Below, piece after piece: positions 16,063 through 26,361 of a stretch of DNA of 64,000 nt. Origin of the DNA: an uncultured Eubacteriales bacterium (GTDB taxonomy: Bacteria; Bacillota; Clostridia; Oscillospirales; UBA644). The translations under genes were made by a program, and so were the position numbers. Location of the stretch: positions 19,548 through 83,547 of the forward strand of contig CAUHAO010000007.1 of NCBI GenBank assembly GCA_959604355.1, given 5' to 3'. The notes beneath the pieces are model-generated. The model was not told where the DNA came from and searched no databases. It saw only the letters and a program-made list of their open reading frames with translations. Within the stretch, counting starts at the first letter, position 1. Every line of letters starts with the position of its first letter.

Positions 16063-17586
16063 ATGCGAAACATCAGAATTCTCGACACGACATTGAGAGA
16101 CGGAGAACAGGCTCCCGGCTACTCTATGAACACAAGAGAGAAAATCGAAGTGGCACGCCAGCTTGAAAAGATGGGCGTGAACGCGATCGAAGCGGGATTT
16201 GCCGTGATCAGCAAGGGAGACGCGGACAGTGTCGCCAAAATAGCAAAAGAAGTACATAACGCGTATGTATGCTCGCTTGCGAGAGCTTTGCGCAAAGATA
16301 TAGACGCCGCAGCCGACGCGGTGCGCGGCGCGTCCCTTCCGATGATCCACACGTTTCTCGCTACGAGCGACATACATCTCGAATACAAGCTCAAAAAGAC
16401 GCGCACACAGGCGCTCGAAACAATATCCGAGGCTGTGAATTACGCGAAAAAGTTCGTGTCAGAAGTCGAATTTTCCGCCGAAGACGCGACGCGAACGGAT
16501 ATAGACTTTCTCTGCCAGGCGGTCTCCGCCGCGATAAAGGCGGGCGCGACGGTTATAAACATTCCCGACACCGTAGGCTATGCGACGCCCGATGAAATTG
16601 CGTATAGGATAAAATACCTGCGCGAGCACGTTGAAAACATCGATAAGGTTTGTCTTTCAACGCATTGTCACGATGACCTCGGTCTTGCGGTTGCAAACTC
16701 GCTGGCGGCAATAAACGCCGGGGTTCAGCAGGTCGAGGGCACTATAAACGGTATCGGCGAACGTGCGGGTAACGCGGCTCTCGAAGAAATAATAATGACC
16801 CTGCACACAAAAAAAGAACTCTACGGCGCCGAAACGTCCGTGAATACGAAAGAAATATCGAGAACATCGAAGCTCGTGCAGATGGTGACGGGTGTGAACG
16901 TGTCTCCGAGCAAATCAATCGTCGGTGCGAACGCGTTCCTGCACGAAGCAGGCATACACCAGCACGGAATGCTTGAAAATCCGCTGACATACGAAATAAT
17001 AACGCCTGAAACTGTCGGCGCGACCTCGTCAAACTCTCTTGTTATCGGGAAGCACAGCGGCAGACATGCCTTTGACGCAAAAATAAAGGAACTCGGCTAC
17101 GACCTTAGTGAAGAAATGCTCGGAATACTTTTCGAGGACTTCAAAAATCTCGCAGACAAGAAAAAAGACATCCACGACCGCGATATAGAAGCGCTCATTC
17201 TCAAAGCAAAAGCGAAATACAACGAACACATGTTCCGACTCGTGCATTTCGTCATCACCTGCGGTGACGCTTTTTCTACCATCGCGTCGGTGACCATAGA
17301 GCAGGACGGCAAGACAGCGGAAGGTGTTTCGGACGGCGACGGCCCTATCGACGCGGCTTTCAAAGCAATCGAAAAGAGCATAGGCCTTCACTTCCAGCTC
17401 CTTGAATTCTCCATAACTGCGGTCACGGGCGGCAAAGACGCTCTCGGTACCGCAAAAGTACGTCTGAGATATGAAAGCAAAGAAATCACCGCCGTCGGTA
17501 TTTCCACCGATATCGTGGAAGCGAGCATCTACGCGTATCTTAACGCGGTAAATGAACTCGTTCCCGAACTTAAACTTAAACTGTAA
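16063..17586 (+). CDS. leuA: 2-isopropylmalate synthase
   Basis: 507 residues. The TIM barrel begins RILDTTLRDGEQAPGYSM and has the catalytic metal motif STHCHDDLGLAVANSLAA; NGIGERAGNAALEEI is the class signature. The last ~120 residues form the LeuA dimer/allosteric domain, where leucine feedback normally acts. It condenses acetyl-CoA with 2-oxoisovalerate, the first step to leucine. The start at 16063 is set by TCGGAGGA 4 nt upstream. A start at 16036 would lie next to the -10 and have no Shine-Dalgarno site. cimA follows 16 bp later. Confidence 0.94.
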   Translation: MRNIRILDTTLRDGEQAPGYSMNTREKIEVARQLEKMGVNAIEAGFAVISKGDADSVAKIAKEVHNAYVCSLARALRKDIDAAADAVRGASLPMIHTFLATSDIHLEYKLKKTRTQALETISEAVNYAKKFVSEVEFSAEDATRTDIDFLCQAVSAAIKAGATVINIPDTVGYATPDEIAYRIKYLREHVENIDKVCLSTHCHDDLGLAVANSLAAINAGVQQVEGTINGIGERAGNAALEEIIMTLHTKKELYGAETSVNTKEISRTSKLVQMVTGVNVSPSKSIVGANAFLHEAGIHQHGMLENPLTYEIITPETVGATSSNSLVIGKHSGRHAFDAKIKELGYDLSEEMLGILFEDFKNLADKKKDIHDRDIEALILKAKAKYNEHMFRLVHFVITCGDAFSTIASVTIEQDGKTAEGVSDGDGPIDAAFKAIEKSIGLHFQLLEFSITAVTGGKDALGTAKVRLRYESKEITAVGISTDIVEASIYAYLNAVNELVPELKLKL

Positions 17587-17602
17587 CGGCAATGAGGACA
17601 TC

Positions 17603-19195
17603 ATGAAAATCCATACATTCGACACAACATTGAGGGACGGAGCGCAAAGCGAGAAAATACTTTTCTCCGCCAATGACAAACTGCGAATCGTCAAACTTCT
17701 CGACTCCCTGCATATAGATTATATCGAGGTCGGAAATCCCGTCTTCAATCCGGCGGAGGAGCCATTCCTCGAGGAGTTGCAGACGCTCGAGCTCAAGCAT
17801 TCCCAGATAGTAATGTTCGGAAGCACATGCAAGGCGGATATGTCGCCCGAGAACTCCCCCGTTCTTGCAGCGCTCGGACACGAGAAATCTCCCGGATACT
17901 GCTCAGTTTTCGGCAAAGCGTGGGACCTGCACGTACACGACGTACTGAACACCACGGAAGAGGAAAATCTGCGCATAATATCCGAAAGCATAAAATTCCT
18001 CAGGCAAAAAGGGAAAAAAGTCTTCTTTGACGCGGAGCATTTCTTCGACGGTTTCAAATCGAACGAAGAATACGCGCTCAAAGTAGTGAAAACAGCGCAG
18101 GATGCAGGCTGTGACGCAGTCGTTCTGTGCGATACAAACGGCGGCACGTTCCCGGATGAGATAAAGGTGATAACGGAAAAGGTCGCGGCGGCCTGCTCCG
18201 TCGACATAGGCATACATTGCCACAACGACATGGGACTCGCGGTAGCAGACACTCTCTCCGCAGTCGCGGCGGGCGCGGTGCTCGTCCAGGGCACTCTTAA
18301 CGGCATCGGCGAAAGATGCGGCAATACGAACCTCGCAACGGTGATAGCAAACCTGCAGCTCAAACTCGGCAATGACGTTCTCGGAGACAAAATCAGGATG
18401 CTCTCCCCTGTCAGCCGTGCCGCGGCCCAGATATCGAACCTCAATACTGACGGACTGCCTTACATAAGCCGCAGCGCGTTTGCGCACAAAGCCGGCATGC
18501 ACATCGACGCGGTGATGAAAAACCCTCACACATTCGAGCACATCGACCCATCGTCCGTCGGAAACGCCCGCAACATACTTATTTCGGAAATGAGCGGAAA
18601 AAGTGCGATATATCCTTACGTCCAGCGAATCGTCCCGTCTATGGACAAGGACAGTCCCGCGATGGACAGGATACTGGCTGTGATAAAGAAAAAGGAGGCG
18701 GAGGGGTATCACTACGAAGCGGCTCAAGCCTCTCTTGAACTACTGATAAAACAGGAGCTCGGAATCTTTACCCCTCATTTTATCCTTGAAAAATTCAAGC
18801 TCATCGCAGAGCAGACAAGCGTTGACAACCCTGACGGATGCAATTACGCGTTTCTCAAGGTCTCCGTATCGGGAACGACAGAAATGGCGGCGACGGAAAG
18901 TGACGGTCCCGTTCACGCGCTCGATGACGTTATTCGAAAGGCGCTCCATGGGTTCTACCCTGCGCTCAACGAAACGCGGCTGATAGATTATAAGGTGAGA
19001 GTGCTCGACAGCCGTTCTTCCACCGGCGGCAAAGTCCGCGTCTACATCGAGGCGACCGATGGGCACGAAACATGGGGTACTGTCGGTGTTTCCAGGGACA
19101 TAATAGAAGCGTCCAAAACGGCTCTTATTGACGCGGTGGAATACAAGCTCTGTATGGAAGACCAACTGAAGAGCTCAGCCTCAAAACATTCTTAA
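17603..19195 (+). CDS. cimA: (R)-citramalate synthase
   Basis: 530 residues, homologous to LeuA along its length but of the CimA branch: HTFDTTLRDGAQSEKILFSA, VFGKAWDLHVHDVL (a CimA-type segment), HCHNDMGLAVADTL, NGIGERCGNTNL, then a C-terminal regulatory domain (GGKVRVYIEATDG). It condenses acetyl-CoA with pyruvate to citramalate, so isoleucine can be made without threonine deaminase. The start at ATG 17603 follows AATGAGGACATC; an upstream ATG at 17552 lies inside leuA. Expression is probably coupled with leuA, giving shared control of branched-chain synthesis. Confidence 0.93.
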   Translation: MKIHTFDTTLRDGAQSEKILFSANDKLRIVKLLDSLHIDYIEVGNPVFNPAEEPFLEELQTLELKHSQIVMFGSTCKADMSPENSPVLAALGHEKSPGYCSVFGKAWDLHVHDVLNTTEEENLRIISESIKFLRQKGKKVFFDAEHFFDGFKSNEEYALKVVKTAQDAGCDAVVLCDTNGGTFPDEIKVITEKVAAACSVDIGIHCHNDMGLAVADTLSAVAAGAVLVQGTLNGIGERCGNTNLATVIANLQLKLGNDVLGDKIRMLSPVSRAAAQISNLNTDGLPYISRSAFAHKAGMHIDAVMKNPHTFEHIDPSSVGNARNILISEMSGKSAIYPYVQRIVPSMDKDSPAMDRILAVIKKKEAEGYHYEAAQASLELLIKQELGIFTPHFILEKFKLIAEQTSVDNPDGCNYAFLKVSVSGTTEMAATESDGPVHALDDVIRKALHGFYPALNETRLIDYKVRVLDSRSSTGGKVRVYIEATDGHETWGTVGVSRDIIEASKTALIDAVEYKLCMEDQLKSSASKHS

Positions 19196-19214
19196 AAATA
19201 AGTGGGGATCTATA

Positions 19215-19994
19215 ATGAACATAGCTGTTATCACAGGTGCAAGTTCAGGAATGGGCAAGGAACTCGCCGTGCAACTCGACAAAGCTGAAAAATACGACGA
19301 AATATGGCTCATCGCGCGCCGTAAAGAGCGCCTCGAGGAACTTTCAGCCGAGCTTTCCGCACCGTGCGTCACGATCGCAATGGATCTGACAGACACATCC
19401 TCTTTTGACAAGTACAAAACGATGCTCGAGAAGCGCAAACCGAATGTAAAAACGCTCGCCAACTGCAGCGGTTTCGGGAAATTCGGCAAATATGACGACA
19501 TTCCGATTCCCGAAAGCATGAACATGATAGACCTCAACTGCAAAGCGCTCGTAACAATGACAGAACTCACTCTGCCTTATATGAGCGAGGGCTCCGATAT
19601 AATCAATCTTGACTCTCTTTCATCGTTCCAGCCGGTACCGTTTCTTAACGTCTACGCGGCGACAAAAGCGTTCGTACTGAGTTATTCTCAGGCGCTTAAC
19701 GCGGAACTTCGCCCGAGAAGGATCAAAGTCATGGCTGTCTGCCCGGGTTGGGTGAAAACAGAATTTTTCGACCGCGCGACGACGACCGACGACAAGGCCG
19801 TAACATATTTCAATGTGATGTATACCGCCAAGCAGGTCATAACGACAGCAATGAAAGACCGCGCTAAAGGAAAGACGGTTTCCGTCCACGGTCTGCCGGT
19901 TAAATTTCAGGTTTTTCTTGTAAAGCACCTGCCGCATAAGTTTGTCATCAACACATGGCTCCGTCAACAGAAACATAATGAGTATATCGGATGA
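19215..19994 (+). CDS. SDR-family NAD(P)-dependent oxidoreductase
   Basis: 259 residues with a Rossmann TGASSGMGKE motif at 8-17, LANCSGFGKFG in place of the usual NNAG, the catalytic S in LDSLSSFQ and YAATK (Y ~147, K ~151), and PGWVKTEFF after the active site. This is a classical short-chain dehydrogenase/reductase; the C-terminus (VKHLPHKFVINTWLRQQ) suggests the short-chain YqjQ/DltE-like branch. The substrate is unknown. It lies 19 bp after cimA and before a terminator, so it is probably co-transcribed, although no known branched-chain step needs it. Confidence 0.85.
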   Translation: MNIAVITGASSGMGKELAVQLDKAEKYDEIWLIARRKERLEELSAELSAPCVTIAMDLTDTSSFDKYKTMLEKRKPNVKTLANCSGFGKFGKYDDIPIPESMNMIDLNCKALVTMTELTLPYMSEGSDIINLDSLSSFQPVPFLNVYAATKAFVLSYSQALNAELRPRRIKVMAVCPGWVKTEFFDRATTTDDKAVTYFNVMYTAKQVITTAMKDRAKGKTVSVHGLPVKFQVFLVKHLPHKFVINTWLRQQKHNEYIG

Positions 19995-20027
19995 CGGGGC
20001 ACTCGTTTTCAATAAAAGACAAGTAAC

Positions 20028-20072
20028 AGCAAAGGGTCCCGCGGACCGTTATGGTCCGTGAGACCCTTTGCT
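20028..20072. terminator. Bidirectional terminator between the SDR gene and dapL
   Basis: AGCAAAGGGTC (20028-20038) pairs with GACCCTTTGCT (20062-20072), with further inner pairing (CGGACC/GGTCCG) and two mismatched positions between. Convergent stops flank it. Confidence 0.8.
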
Positions 20073-20098
20073 TAAAACAAATATAAATATTACACCTA

Positions 20099-21286
20099 TC
20101 ATTTTGAAAGCAGCTCTACAAGTCTGCGTGCTGCTTCTTTTGTACCATCGGGACTTCCGAAGGTAGAGAAACGGAAATATCCTTCACCGCAGGCACCGAA
20201 GCCTTCGCCGGGAGTACCGACTACCTGAATTTCACGGAGCAGATAATCAAAGAAATCCCAACTTCCCATACCTTTGGGGCACTGCATCCATATATACGGC
20301 GCATTCTTTCCTCCGCAGTACCAGATGCCAAGCTTATCCAGAGCTTTCATCAGCACCTTTGCGTTGTTCTTATAAATTCCGATATTATCGTGAATCTGCT
20401 TCTGGCCTTCTGGAGTGAATACCGCAGCACCGCCCTTTTGGATGATATAGGACACTCCATTTGTCTTGGTTGTACGGTTACGCACCCACATAGCATTCAG
20501 GTTCATCCCGTTTCTGTTAAGTGCTTTGGGAATAACGGTATACCCCAGACGTGTACCGGTGAATCCTGCTGTTTTGGAAAGTGAACATATTTCAATTGCA
20601 CAATTTTCAGCTCCATCAAGCTCAAAAATGCTGTGCGGCAGAGTTTCATCCTCGATAAAAGCTTCATAAGCGGCATCAAAAAGAATTACCGAACCCTTTT
20701 CGTTGGCAAAATTCACCCACGTCTGCAACTGATCACGGCTGAATACCGCACCGGTTGGGTTGTTGGGTGAGCATATATAAAGAATATCCGCCTCAATGTT
20801 CTTGTCAGGCTCGGGCAAAAAGCCGTTATTCTTATCCGAAGCCAGATGTATAATCTTCCTGCCTGCCATCACATTTGCATCTACATAAGCGGGGTATGCA
20901 GGTTCGATAACAAGAGCTGTACAACACCTGTCGAACAGATCAAGGATATCTCCCAGTTCATCACTGGCGCCGCTTGATACGAACACCTCGTCTGCAGAAA
21001 GCTTAACTCCTCTTTTCATATAGTATTCGGCTATCGTCTCGCGGAGAAAGGGTGCTCCGCATTCGGGCATATACCCGTGAAAACTCTCCTTTGTCGCCTG
21101 ATCGTCAACAGCTTCGTGCAAGGCCTTGATAACCGCATCGCACAGCGGCAGAGATACATCACCTATGCCCATACGGTAAAGGTGCTTGTCCGGATTGGCT
21201 TCAAGGTATGCCCTGGTCTTCTGAGCGATATTGAAAAACAGATAAGAATCCTTTAAATCTGCATAGTGCATATTCGGTGTAATCAT
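20099..21286 (-). CDS. dapL: LL-diaminopimelate aminotransferase
   Basis: 395 residues, a fold-type I PLP aminotransferase of the DapL type: LFFNIAQKTRAYLEANPDKH near the start, RMGIGDVSLPL, SSGASDELGDI, CSPNNPTGAVFS, and the PLP lysine in ICSLSKTAGFTGTRLGYT. DapL converts tetrahydrodipicolinate directly to LL-diaminopimelate, bypassing the succinylase or acetylase branches. It overlaps dapF, which performs the next reaction, by 4 nt. Both end the purF-carAB-dapF-dapL unit. Confidence 0.95.
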   Translation of the reverse strand: MITPNMHYADLKDSYLFFNIAQKTRAYLEANPDKHLYRMGIGDVSLPLCDAVIKALHEAVDDQATKESFHGYMPECGAPFLRETIAEYYMKRGVKLSADEVFVSSGASDELGDILDLFDRCCTALVIEPAYPAYVDANVMAGRKIIHLASDKNNGFLPEPDKNIEADILYICSPNNPTGAVFSRDQLQTWVNFANEKGSVILFDAAYEAFIEDETLPHSIFELDGAENCAIEICSLSKTAGFTGTRLGYTVIPKALNRNGMNLNAMWVRNRTTKTNGVSYIIQKGGAAVFTPEGQKQIHDNIGIYKNNAKVLMKALDKLGIWYCGGKNAPYIWMQCPKGMGSWDFFDYLLREIQVVGTPGEGFGACGEGYFRFSTFGSPDGTKEAARRLVELLSK

Positions 21287-22074
21287 ATCACGGTTTCTCC
21301 TTCATAAACGATTTCTGCCGGACCGGTCATGGTAACGGTATTATCATCGGCAATCCTGATATTCAGAATGCCGCCGTCGAGATGCACGGCAACAGTCGCG
21401 CCGTAAGCACAGAATTTCTTGGCGACTGCGACCATTGTGACGGCACAGGCCCCGGTGCCGCATGCCATCGTAACGCCGCTGCCTCGCTCCCATACCCGCA
21501 TACGCAATTCATTTTCACCTATGACCTGCACGAACTCCACATTGACGCCGTCGGGAAAAGCTTCATGGCACTCGATTTTCGGTCCGATGACAGTCAGCGG
21601 TGCGTTTTCAATATCATCTACAAAGATAACGGCGTGAGGATTGCCGACCGATACGGGCGTCAGCGTTACTTCTTCACCGCACACATTCAGTACCCTCTCC
21701 TTTTCTACTGAAGCAATCCCCATATTGACGGTAACGGTTTTCACCTTTCCGCCACAGACCTGAAGGTCCAGATGTTTGACCCCGGACAACGTTTCAATCT
21801 CGAGTTCTGTCTTATCCGTATACCCCTTGTCGTAAACATATTTGCCGACGCATCGAATACCATTCCCGCACATCTTTGCCTCTCTTCCGTCCGCATTAAA
21901 GATGCGCATCTTGAAATCGGCAATATCAGAGGGCGAAATATAAATCATACCATCAGAGCCGGCTCCGAAATGACGTTCGGACAATTTTACAGAGAGCTCC
22001 GCGATGTTTGTCGGAACCTCGCCGTAGACATATAGATAGTCATTTCCCAGACCGTGCATTTTTGTGAAATGCAT
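21283..22074 (-). CDS. dapF: Diaminopimelate epimerase
   Basis: 263 residues. Both catalytic cysteines are in place: MCGNGIRCVGKYVYD (first half) and ACGTGACAVTMVA (second half); MHGLGNDYLYV is the family N-terminus. It interconverts LL- and meso-diaminopimelate for peptidoglycan and lysine. It lies 11 bp after carB and overlaps dapL (4 nt). Confidence 0.96.
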   Translation of the reverse strand: MHFTKMHGLGNDYLYVYGEVPTNIAELSVKLSERHFGAGSDGMIYISPSDIADFKMRIFNADGREAKMCGNGIRCVGKYVYDKGYTDKTELEIETLSGVKHLDLQVCGGKVKTVTVNMGIASVEKERVLNVCGEEVTLTPVSVGNPHAVIFVDDIENAPLTVIGPKIECHEAFPDGVNVEFVQVIGENELRMRVWERGSGVTMACGTGACAVTMVAVAKKFCAYGATVAVHLDGGILNIRIADDNTVTMTGPAEIVYEGETVI

Positions 22075-22085
22075 AACATAACCTC

Positions 22086-25000
22086 CTATGAATCTATTGT
22101 AGAAATACCAAACGTAACCTCCTCCAGAACGTCAAGAAGCATCTTTACAGTATCAAGAGATGTCAGCATTGTGATATTGTTCTGTGCGGCACAACGGCGG
22201 ATAGCCACGCCGTCACCGAAATGATTACCGGAAAGGACTGCTCGGGTATTGATCACATAGCTTACATACCCCGCACGGATGGAATCCAGCACTTCTTCGC
22301 TGCCCTCGCTTGGTTTACGGAAGATCCTGGTGCGAATCCCGTGAGCCGTCAGAAACTCCCCCGTAAGCGTTGTCGCTTCGATATTGAATCCCATATCGTA
22401 GAACCGGCGGACAAGCGGCAGCGTTTCCTCTTTATCTTCATCGGCGACGCTGACAATGACCGTCCCGTAATTCTTAAGCCTGAGCCCCGATGCCAGCATC
22501 GCCTTATAAGCCGCACGGTGCAGTTTGTCGTCATAGCCGATGGCTTCGCCCGTTGATTTCATTTCAGGCGACAAATAGGCATCCATACCTCGAAGTTTTG
22601 AAAATGAAAATGCCGGAGCTTTCACATAGAAACGCTTCTTTTCCTTCGGGTAGATATTGAAAATACCCTGTTCGGGCAGGGATACGCCGAGATTTACAAG
22701 CGTGGCGATATCGGCAAGGCTGTAACCTGTCGCTTTTGACAGGAAAGGCACGGTTCGGGATGACCGTGGATTAACTTCTATGATATAAACCTCTTCGTGT
22801 TCGTCAACGATAAACTGAATATTGTACAACCCGATAATACCGATGCCGGGCCCGAGCTTTTCGGTATAGTCCAGGATCGTCTTTTTCACTTTGTCCGAAA
22901 GGCTGTACGCGGGATATACACTGATAGAGTCTCCGGAATGGACACCGGTTCTCTCCACAAGTTCCATAATGCCGGGAACGAACACCCTCTTCCCGTCGCA
23001 GATGGCGTCCACTTCCACCTCTTTGCCGCGGATATACTTATCAACAAGCACAGGCTTGTCTTCATCTATCTCCACCGCGGTTTTGAGATAGTTGCGAAGA
23101 GCCTCTTCTTTTGCCACGATCTGCATCGCCCTGCCGCCGAGAACGAAACTCGGACGAACAAGCACGGGGTAGCCGATGTCTTCCGCAGCCTTTATGCCTG
23201 CCTCTATGGATGTCACCGCAAGACCTTTCGGCTGAGGAATATTAAGGCTTAACAACAGCTTTTCAAAGGCATCCCGGTTTTCCGCACGTTCGATGGCGTC
23301 ACAGTCCGTACCGATTATTTTCACTCCGAGCTCATGCAAAGGCGCGGCAAGATTGATTGCCGTCTGCCCGCCAAGAGTTGCAATAACACCCTCCGGCTTT
23401 TCGAGTTCTATGACATTCATGACATCTTCCACGCAAAGCGGCTCAAAATAAAGCTTATCCGAGCAGGTGTAATCGGTTGAAACCGTTTCGGGATTATTAT
23501 TTATAATGATTGCCTCGAACCCCGAAGCTTTAATGGTCTGCACGGCATGAACGGTGGAATAGTCGAATTCCACCCCCTGACCGATACGGATCGGGCCTGA
23601 GCCAAGCACGACTACTTTCTTCTTTTCGGATACGACAGATTCGTTTTCGTCCTCGTAGGTGGAGTAGAAATAAGGAATATAACTGTCAAATTCGGAAGCG
23701 CAAGTGTCGATCATTTTATACACAGGCATGATTCCGTGCCCGCGTCTCAGATTCCATATATCGATCTCGGTCTTGTTCCATAAATTTGCGATCTCTTTAT
23801 CGGAAAAGCCCATTTTCTTCGCTTTGAGCAGAACATCTATGCTATCCGGATTATTCCTGAGCTCACATTCTTCTTGCACTATGTTGCGGAGCTTACGGAT
23901 AAAGAATTTATCAATAGAGGTGACATCCGCGATAACCTCGACGCTGCAGGCGAGCCGCAAAAGCTGCGCTATGGCATAAATACGGTCATCCGTCCCTATC
24001 TTGATATAATTGAGAAGTTCAGTCTCACTCATCCCGTCAAACTTGCGGTTATAGAGATGTATAAGACCGATCTCGAGGGAACGGATGGCTTTGAGCAAGC
24101 TTTCTTCAACCGTTCTGCCGATACTCATTACTTCACCGGTAGCCTTCATCTGTGTGGAAAGTGAATTGTTGGCATCCGCAAATTTATCAAATGGGAAACG
24201 GGGCATTTTGGTCACAACGTAATCCAGTGTCGGCTCAAATGATGCGGGCGTGTTTGCGATGCGGATTTCATCCAGTGTCATTCCCACACCTATTTTTGCC
24301 GAAACACGGGCAATGGGATAGCCGCTCGCCTTGGAAGCCAATGCCGAAGAACGCGACACTCTGGGGTTTACTTCAATGAGGTAATATCTGAAAGAGTTCG
24401 GGTCAAGAGCGAACTGCACATTGCATCCGCCTTCGATTTTAAGGGCGCGGATTATTCTGAGCGCACTGTCGCGGAGCATCTGATACTCCTTGTTTGTAAG
24501 CGTTTGGGAAGGACATACAACGATTGAGTCTCCCGTATGAATACCGACTGGGTCAATATTTTCCATATTACAAATCGTAATGGCAGTATCATTACTGTCA
24601 CGAATGACCTCATATTCGATTTCCTTATAGCCCTTTATACTCTTTTCGACAAGCACCTGCCCTACCGGAGAAAGAGAAAGGGCGTTTTTCATTAAAGGCA
24701 GAAATTCCTCCTCATTATCGGCAAAACCTCCGCCGGTACCACCCAGAGTGAAAGCAGGACGGAGTACGACCGGATAACCGATCCGTTCCGCGACCTTCAG
24801 TCCTTCTTCGACGGAATTCGCGATATCGGAAGGCAAGACAGGCTCACCCAATTCTTCGCAGAGTTCCTTGAACAGTTCACGGTCTTCCGCGCGCTCAATA
24901 CTGCGGCTCTGCGTTCCCAGAAGCTCCACTCGACATTCTGATAGTACGCCCTTCTTTTCAAGCTGCATGGCAAGGTTCAGACCGGTTTGACCGCCTATGC

Positions 25001-25265
25001 CGGGAAGTATGGCATCAGGACGCTCAAAGCGTATGATCTTTGCAATGTATTCTAAAGTCAGGGGCTCCATATATACATTATCCGCGATCGACGTATCGGT
25101 CATGATAGTTGCGGGATTGGAATTGCAGAGAACCACCTCATACCCCTCTTCCTTGAGAGCAAGACAAGCCTGTGTCCCGGCATAATCAAACTCCGCAGCC
25201 TGACCGATGACAATAGGACCGGAACCGATGACAAGGACTTTTTTTATATCTGTTCTCTTAGGCAT
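22086..25265 (-). CDS. carB: Carbamoyl-phosphate synthase large subunit
   Basis: 1059 residues with the normal duplicated layout: two ATP-grasp halves, each opening with a VIGSGPIVIGQ / VLGSGPIRIGQG motif, an oligomerisation domain between, and a C-terminal MGS-like allosteric domain (~930-1059, DMGFNIEATTLTGEFLTAHG). It makes carbamoyl phosphate from bicarbonate, ATP and ammonia from CarA, feeding pyrimidine and arginine synthesis. It overlaps carA by 8 nt. Confidence 0.97.
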   Translation of the reverse strand: MPKRTDIKKVLVIGSGPIVIGQAAEFDYAGTQACLALKEEGYEVVLCNSNPATIMTDTSIADNVYMEPLTLEYIAKIIRFERPDAILPGIGGQTGLNLAMQLEKKGVLSECRVELLGTQSRSIERAEDRELFKELCEELGEPVLPSDIANSVEEGLKVAERIGYPVVLRPAFTLGGTGGGFADNEEEFLPLMKNALSLSPVGQVLVEKSIKGYKEIEYEVIRDSNDTAITICNMENIDPVGIHTGDSIVVCPSQTLTNKEYQMLRDSALRIIRALKIEGGCNVQFALDPNSFRYYLIEVNPRVSRSSALASKASGYPIARVSAKIGVGMTLDEIRIANTPASFEPTLDYVVTKMPRFPFDKFADANNSLSTQMKATGEVMSIGRTVEESLLKAIRSLEIGLIHLYNRKFDGMSETELLNYIKIGTDDRIYAIAQLLRLACSVEVIADVTSIDKFFIRKLRNIVQEECELRNNPDSIDVLLKAKKMGFSDKEIANLWNKTEIDIWNLRRGHGIMPVYKMIDTCASEFDSYIPYFYSTYEDENESVVSEKKKVVVLGSGPIRIGQGVEFDYSTVHAVQTIKASGFEAIIINNNPETVSTDYTCSDKLYFEPLCVEDVMNVIELEKPEGVIATLGGQTAINLAAPLHELGVKIIGTDCDAIERAENRDAFEKLLLSLNIPQPKGLAVTSIEAGIKAAEDIGYPVLVRPSFVLGGRAMQIVAKEEALRNYLKTAVEIDEDKPVLVDKYIRGKEVEVDAICDGKRVFVPGIMELVERTGVHSGDSISVYPAYSLSDKVKKTILDYTEKLGPGIGIIGLYNIQFIVDEHEEVYIIEVNPRSSRTVPFLSKATGYSLADIATLVNLGVSLPEQGIFNIYPKEKKRFYVKAPAFSFSKLRGMDAYLSPEMKSTGEAIGYDDKLHRAAYKAMLASGLRLKNYGTVIVSVADEDKEETLPLVRRFYDMGFNIEATTLTGEFLTAHGIRTRIFRKPSEGSEEVLDSIRAGYVSYVINTRAVLSGNHFGDGVAIRRCAAQNNITMLTSLDTVKMLLDVLEEVTFGISTIDS

Positions 25266-26349
25266 TTTTCGTGTCCTCCTGCATTAGTTTAACAAATCGG
25301 TCGAAGAGATATGCGCTGTCCTGAGGCCCGGGCGCGCTCTCAGGGTGATACTGCACGCTGAATACTTTATCTTTATCGCATTTCGCGCCCTCGACGGTAT
25401 TGTCAAGCAGATTGATATGGGTAACGGCAAGATGTGTTCCCTCAAGACTTTTCGCATCGACCGCGTAAGAGTGGTTCTGCGAAGTGATTTCTATTTTATT
25501 TGTTTCCAGATTCCGCACCGGATGGTTTCCTCCGCGATGTCCGAATTTCAGCTTGTATGTTTTTGCACCATACGCCAAAGAGATAATCTGATGGCCGAGA
25601 CATATACCGAATATCGGGCACGTCCCGATCAGCGACTTTACGCTTTCTATTGTCTGAGGCACATCGGTAGGGTTTCCGGGGCCGTTTGATATAAACACGC
25701 CGTCGGGTTTCAGGTCTTTTATAATTTCCGCAGATGTATTCCACGGTACGACCGTGACCTTGCAGCCGCGCTTGTTCAAAGACCTGACGATATTCAGCTT
25801 CATGCCGCAGTCGATAGCTACCACATGCAAGCTTTCCGTCTCTGCATGAGATACCCACGTCGCTTCGCAGCTTACTCGAGCCACGGCGTTCGAGGGAATG
25901 CGTGCCTCTTTCAGTATTTCCAGACCCTTTTCCACGGAAGTTGATGCCCCTGTTATCAAAGCTTTTCGGCTACCACGGTCTCGTATAGACCGTGTGAGCT
26001 TACGGGTATCGACACCGTATACACCGGGAATATTGTATCTTTTCATTACTTCCGACAGTGTCGCCGTAGATCTGAAATTGGAAGGCTCGTCGTTGTACTC
26101 GCGAACGATAAGTGCTCCGATTGTGGGTCTCTCGGTTTCATAATCATCATCAGCCATGCCGTAGTTGCCGATCAAGGGATATGTCATAACTACAGCTTGG
26201 TAAGTGTAGGAAGGATCGGAAATAATCTCCTGATAACCGACCATTGAGGTGTTGAATACGATTTCGCAAACCGCGTCTGCGGAATCTCCGAAAGAGTATC
26301 CGAAGTATTCCTGCCCATCTTCCAAAATAATTTTTCTGTCAAAATCCAT
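25258..26349 (-). CDS. carA: Carbamoyl-phosphate synthase small subunit
   Basis: 363 residues. The N-terminal CPSase_sm domain (LEDGQEYFGYSFGD, VFNTSMVGYQEIISDPSY) is followed by a class I glutamine amidotransferase with nucleophile Cys in FGICLGHQII and the His/Glu pair in VQYHPESAPGP. It supplies ammonia to CarB. It lies 12 bp downstream of purF and overlaps carB. Confidence 0.97.
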   Translation of the reverse strand: MDFDRKIILEDGQEYFGYSFGDSADAVCEIVFNTSMVGYQEIISDPSYTYQAVVMTYPLIGNYGMADDDYETERPTIGALIVREYNDEPSNFRSTATLSEVMKRYNIPGVYGVDTRKLTRSIRDRGSRKALITGASTSVEKGLEILKEARIPSNAVARVSCEATWVSHAETESLHVVAIDCGMKLNIVRSLNKRGCKVTVVPWNTSAEIIKDLKPDGVFISNGPGNPTDVPQTIESVKSLIGTCPIFGICLGHQIISLAYGAKTYKLKFGHRGGNHPVRNLETNKIEITSQNHSYAVDAKSLEGTHLAVTHINLLDNTVEGAKCDKDKVFSVQYHPESAPGPQDSAYLFDRFVKLMQEDTKNA

Positions 26350-26361
26350 CTTTTCGACGCC

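Noticed and set aside
17903..18727. Minus-strand frame of 274 codons opposite cimA
   Set aside because: Shadow frame; cimA in the other strand has all family motifs and a Shine-Dalgarno site.
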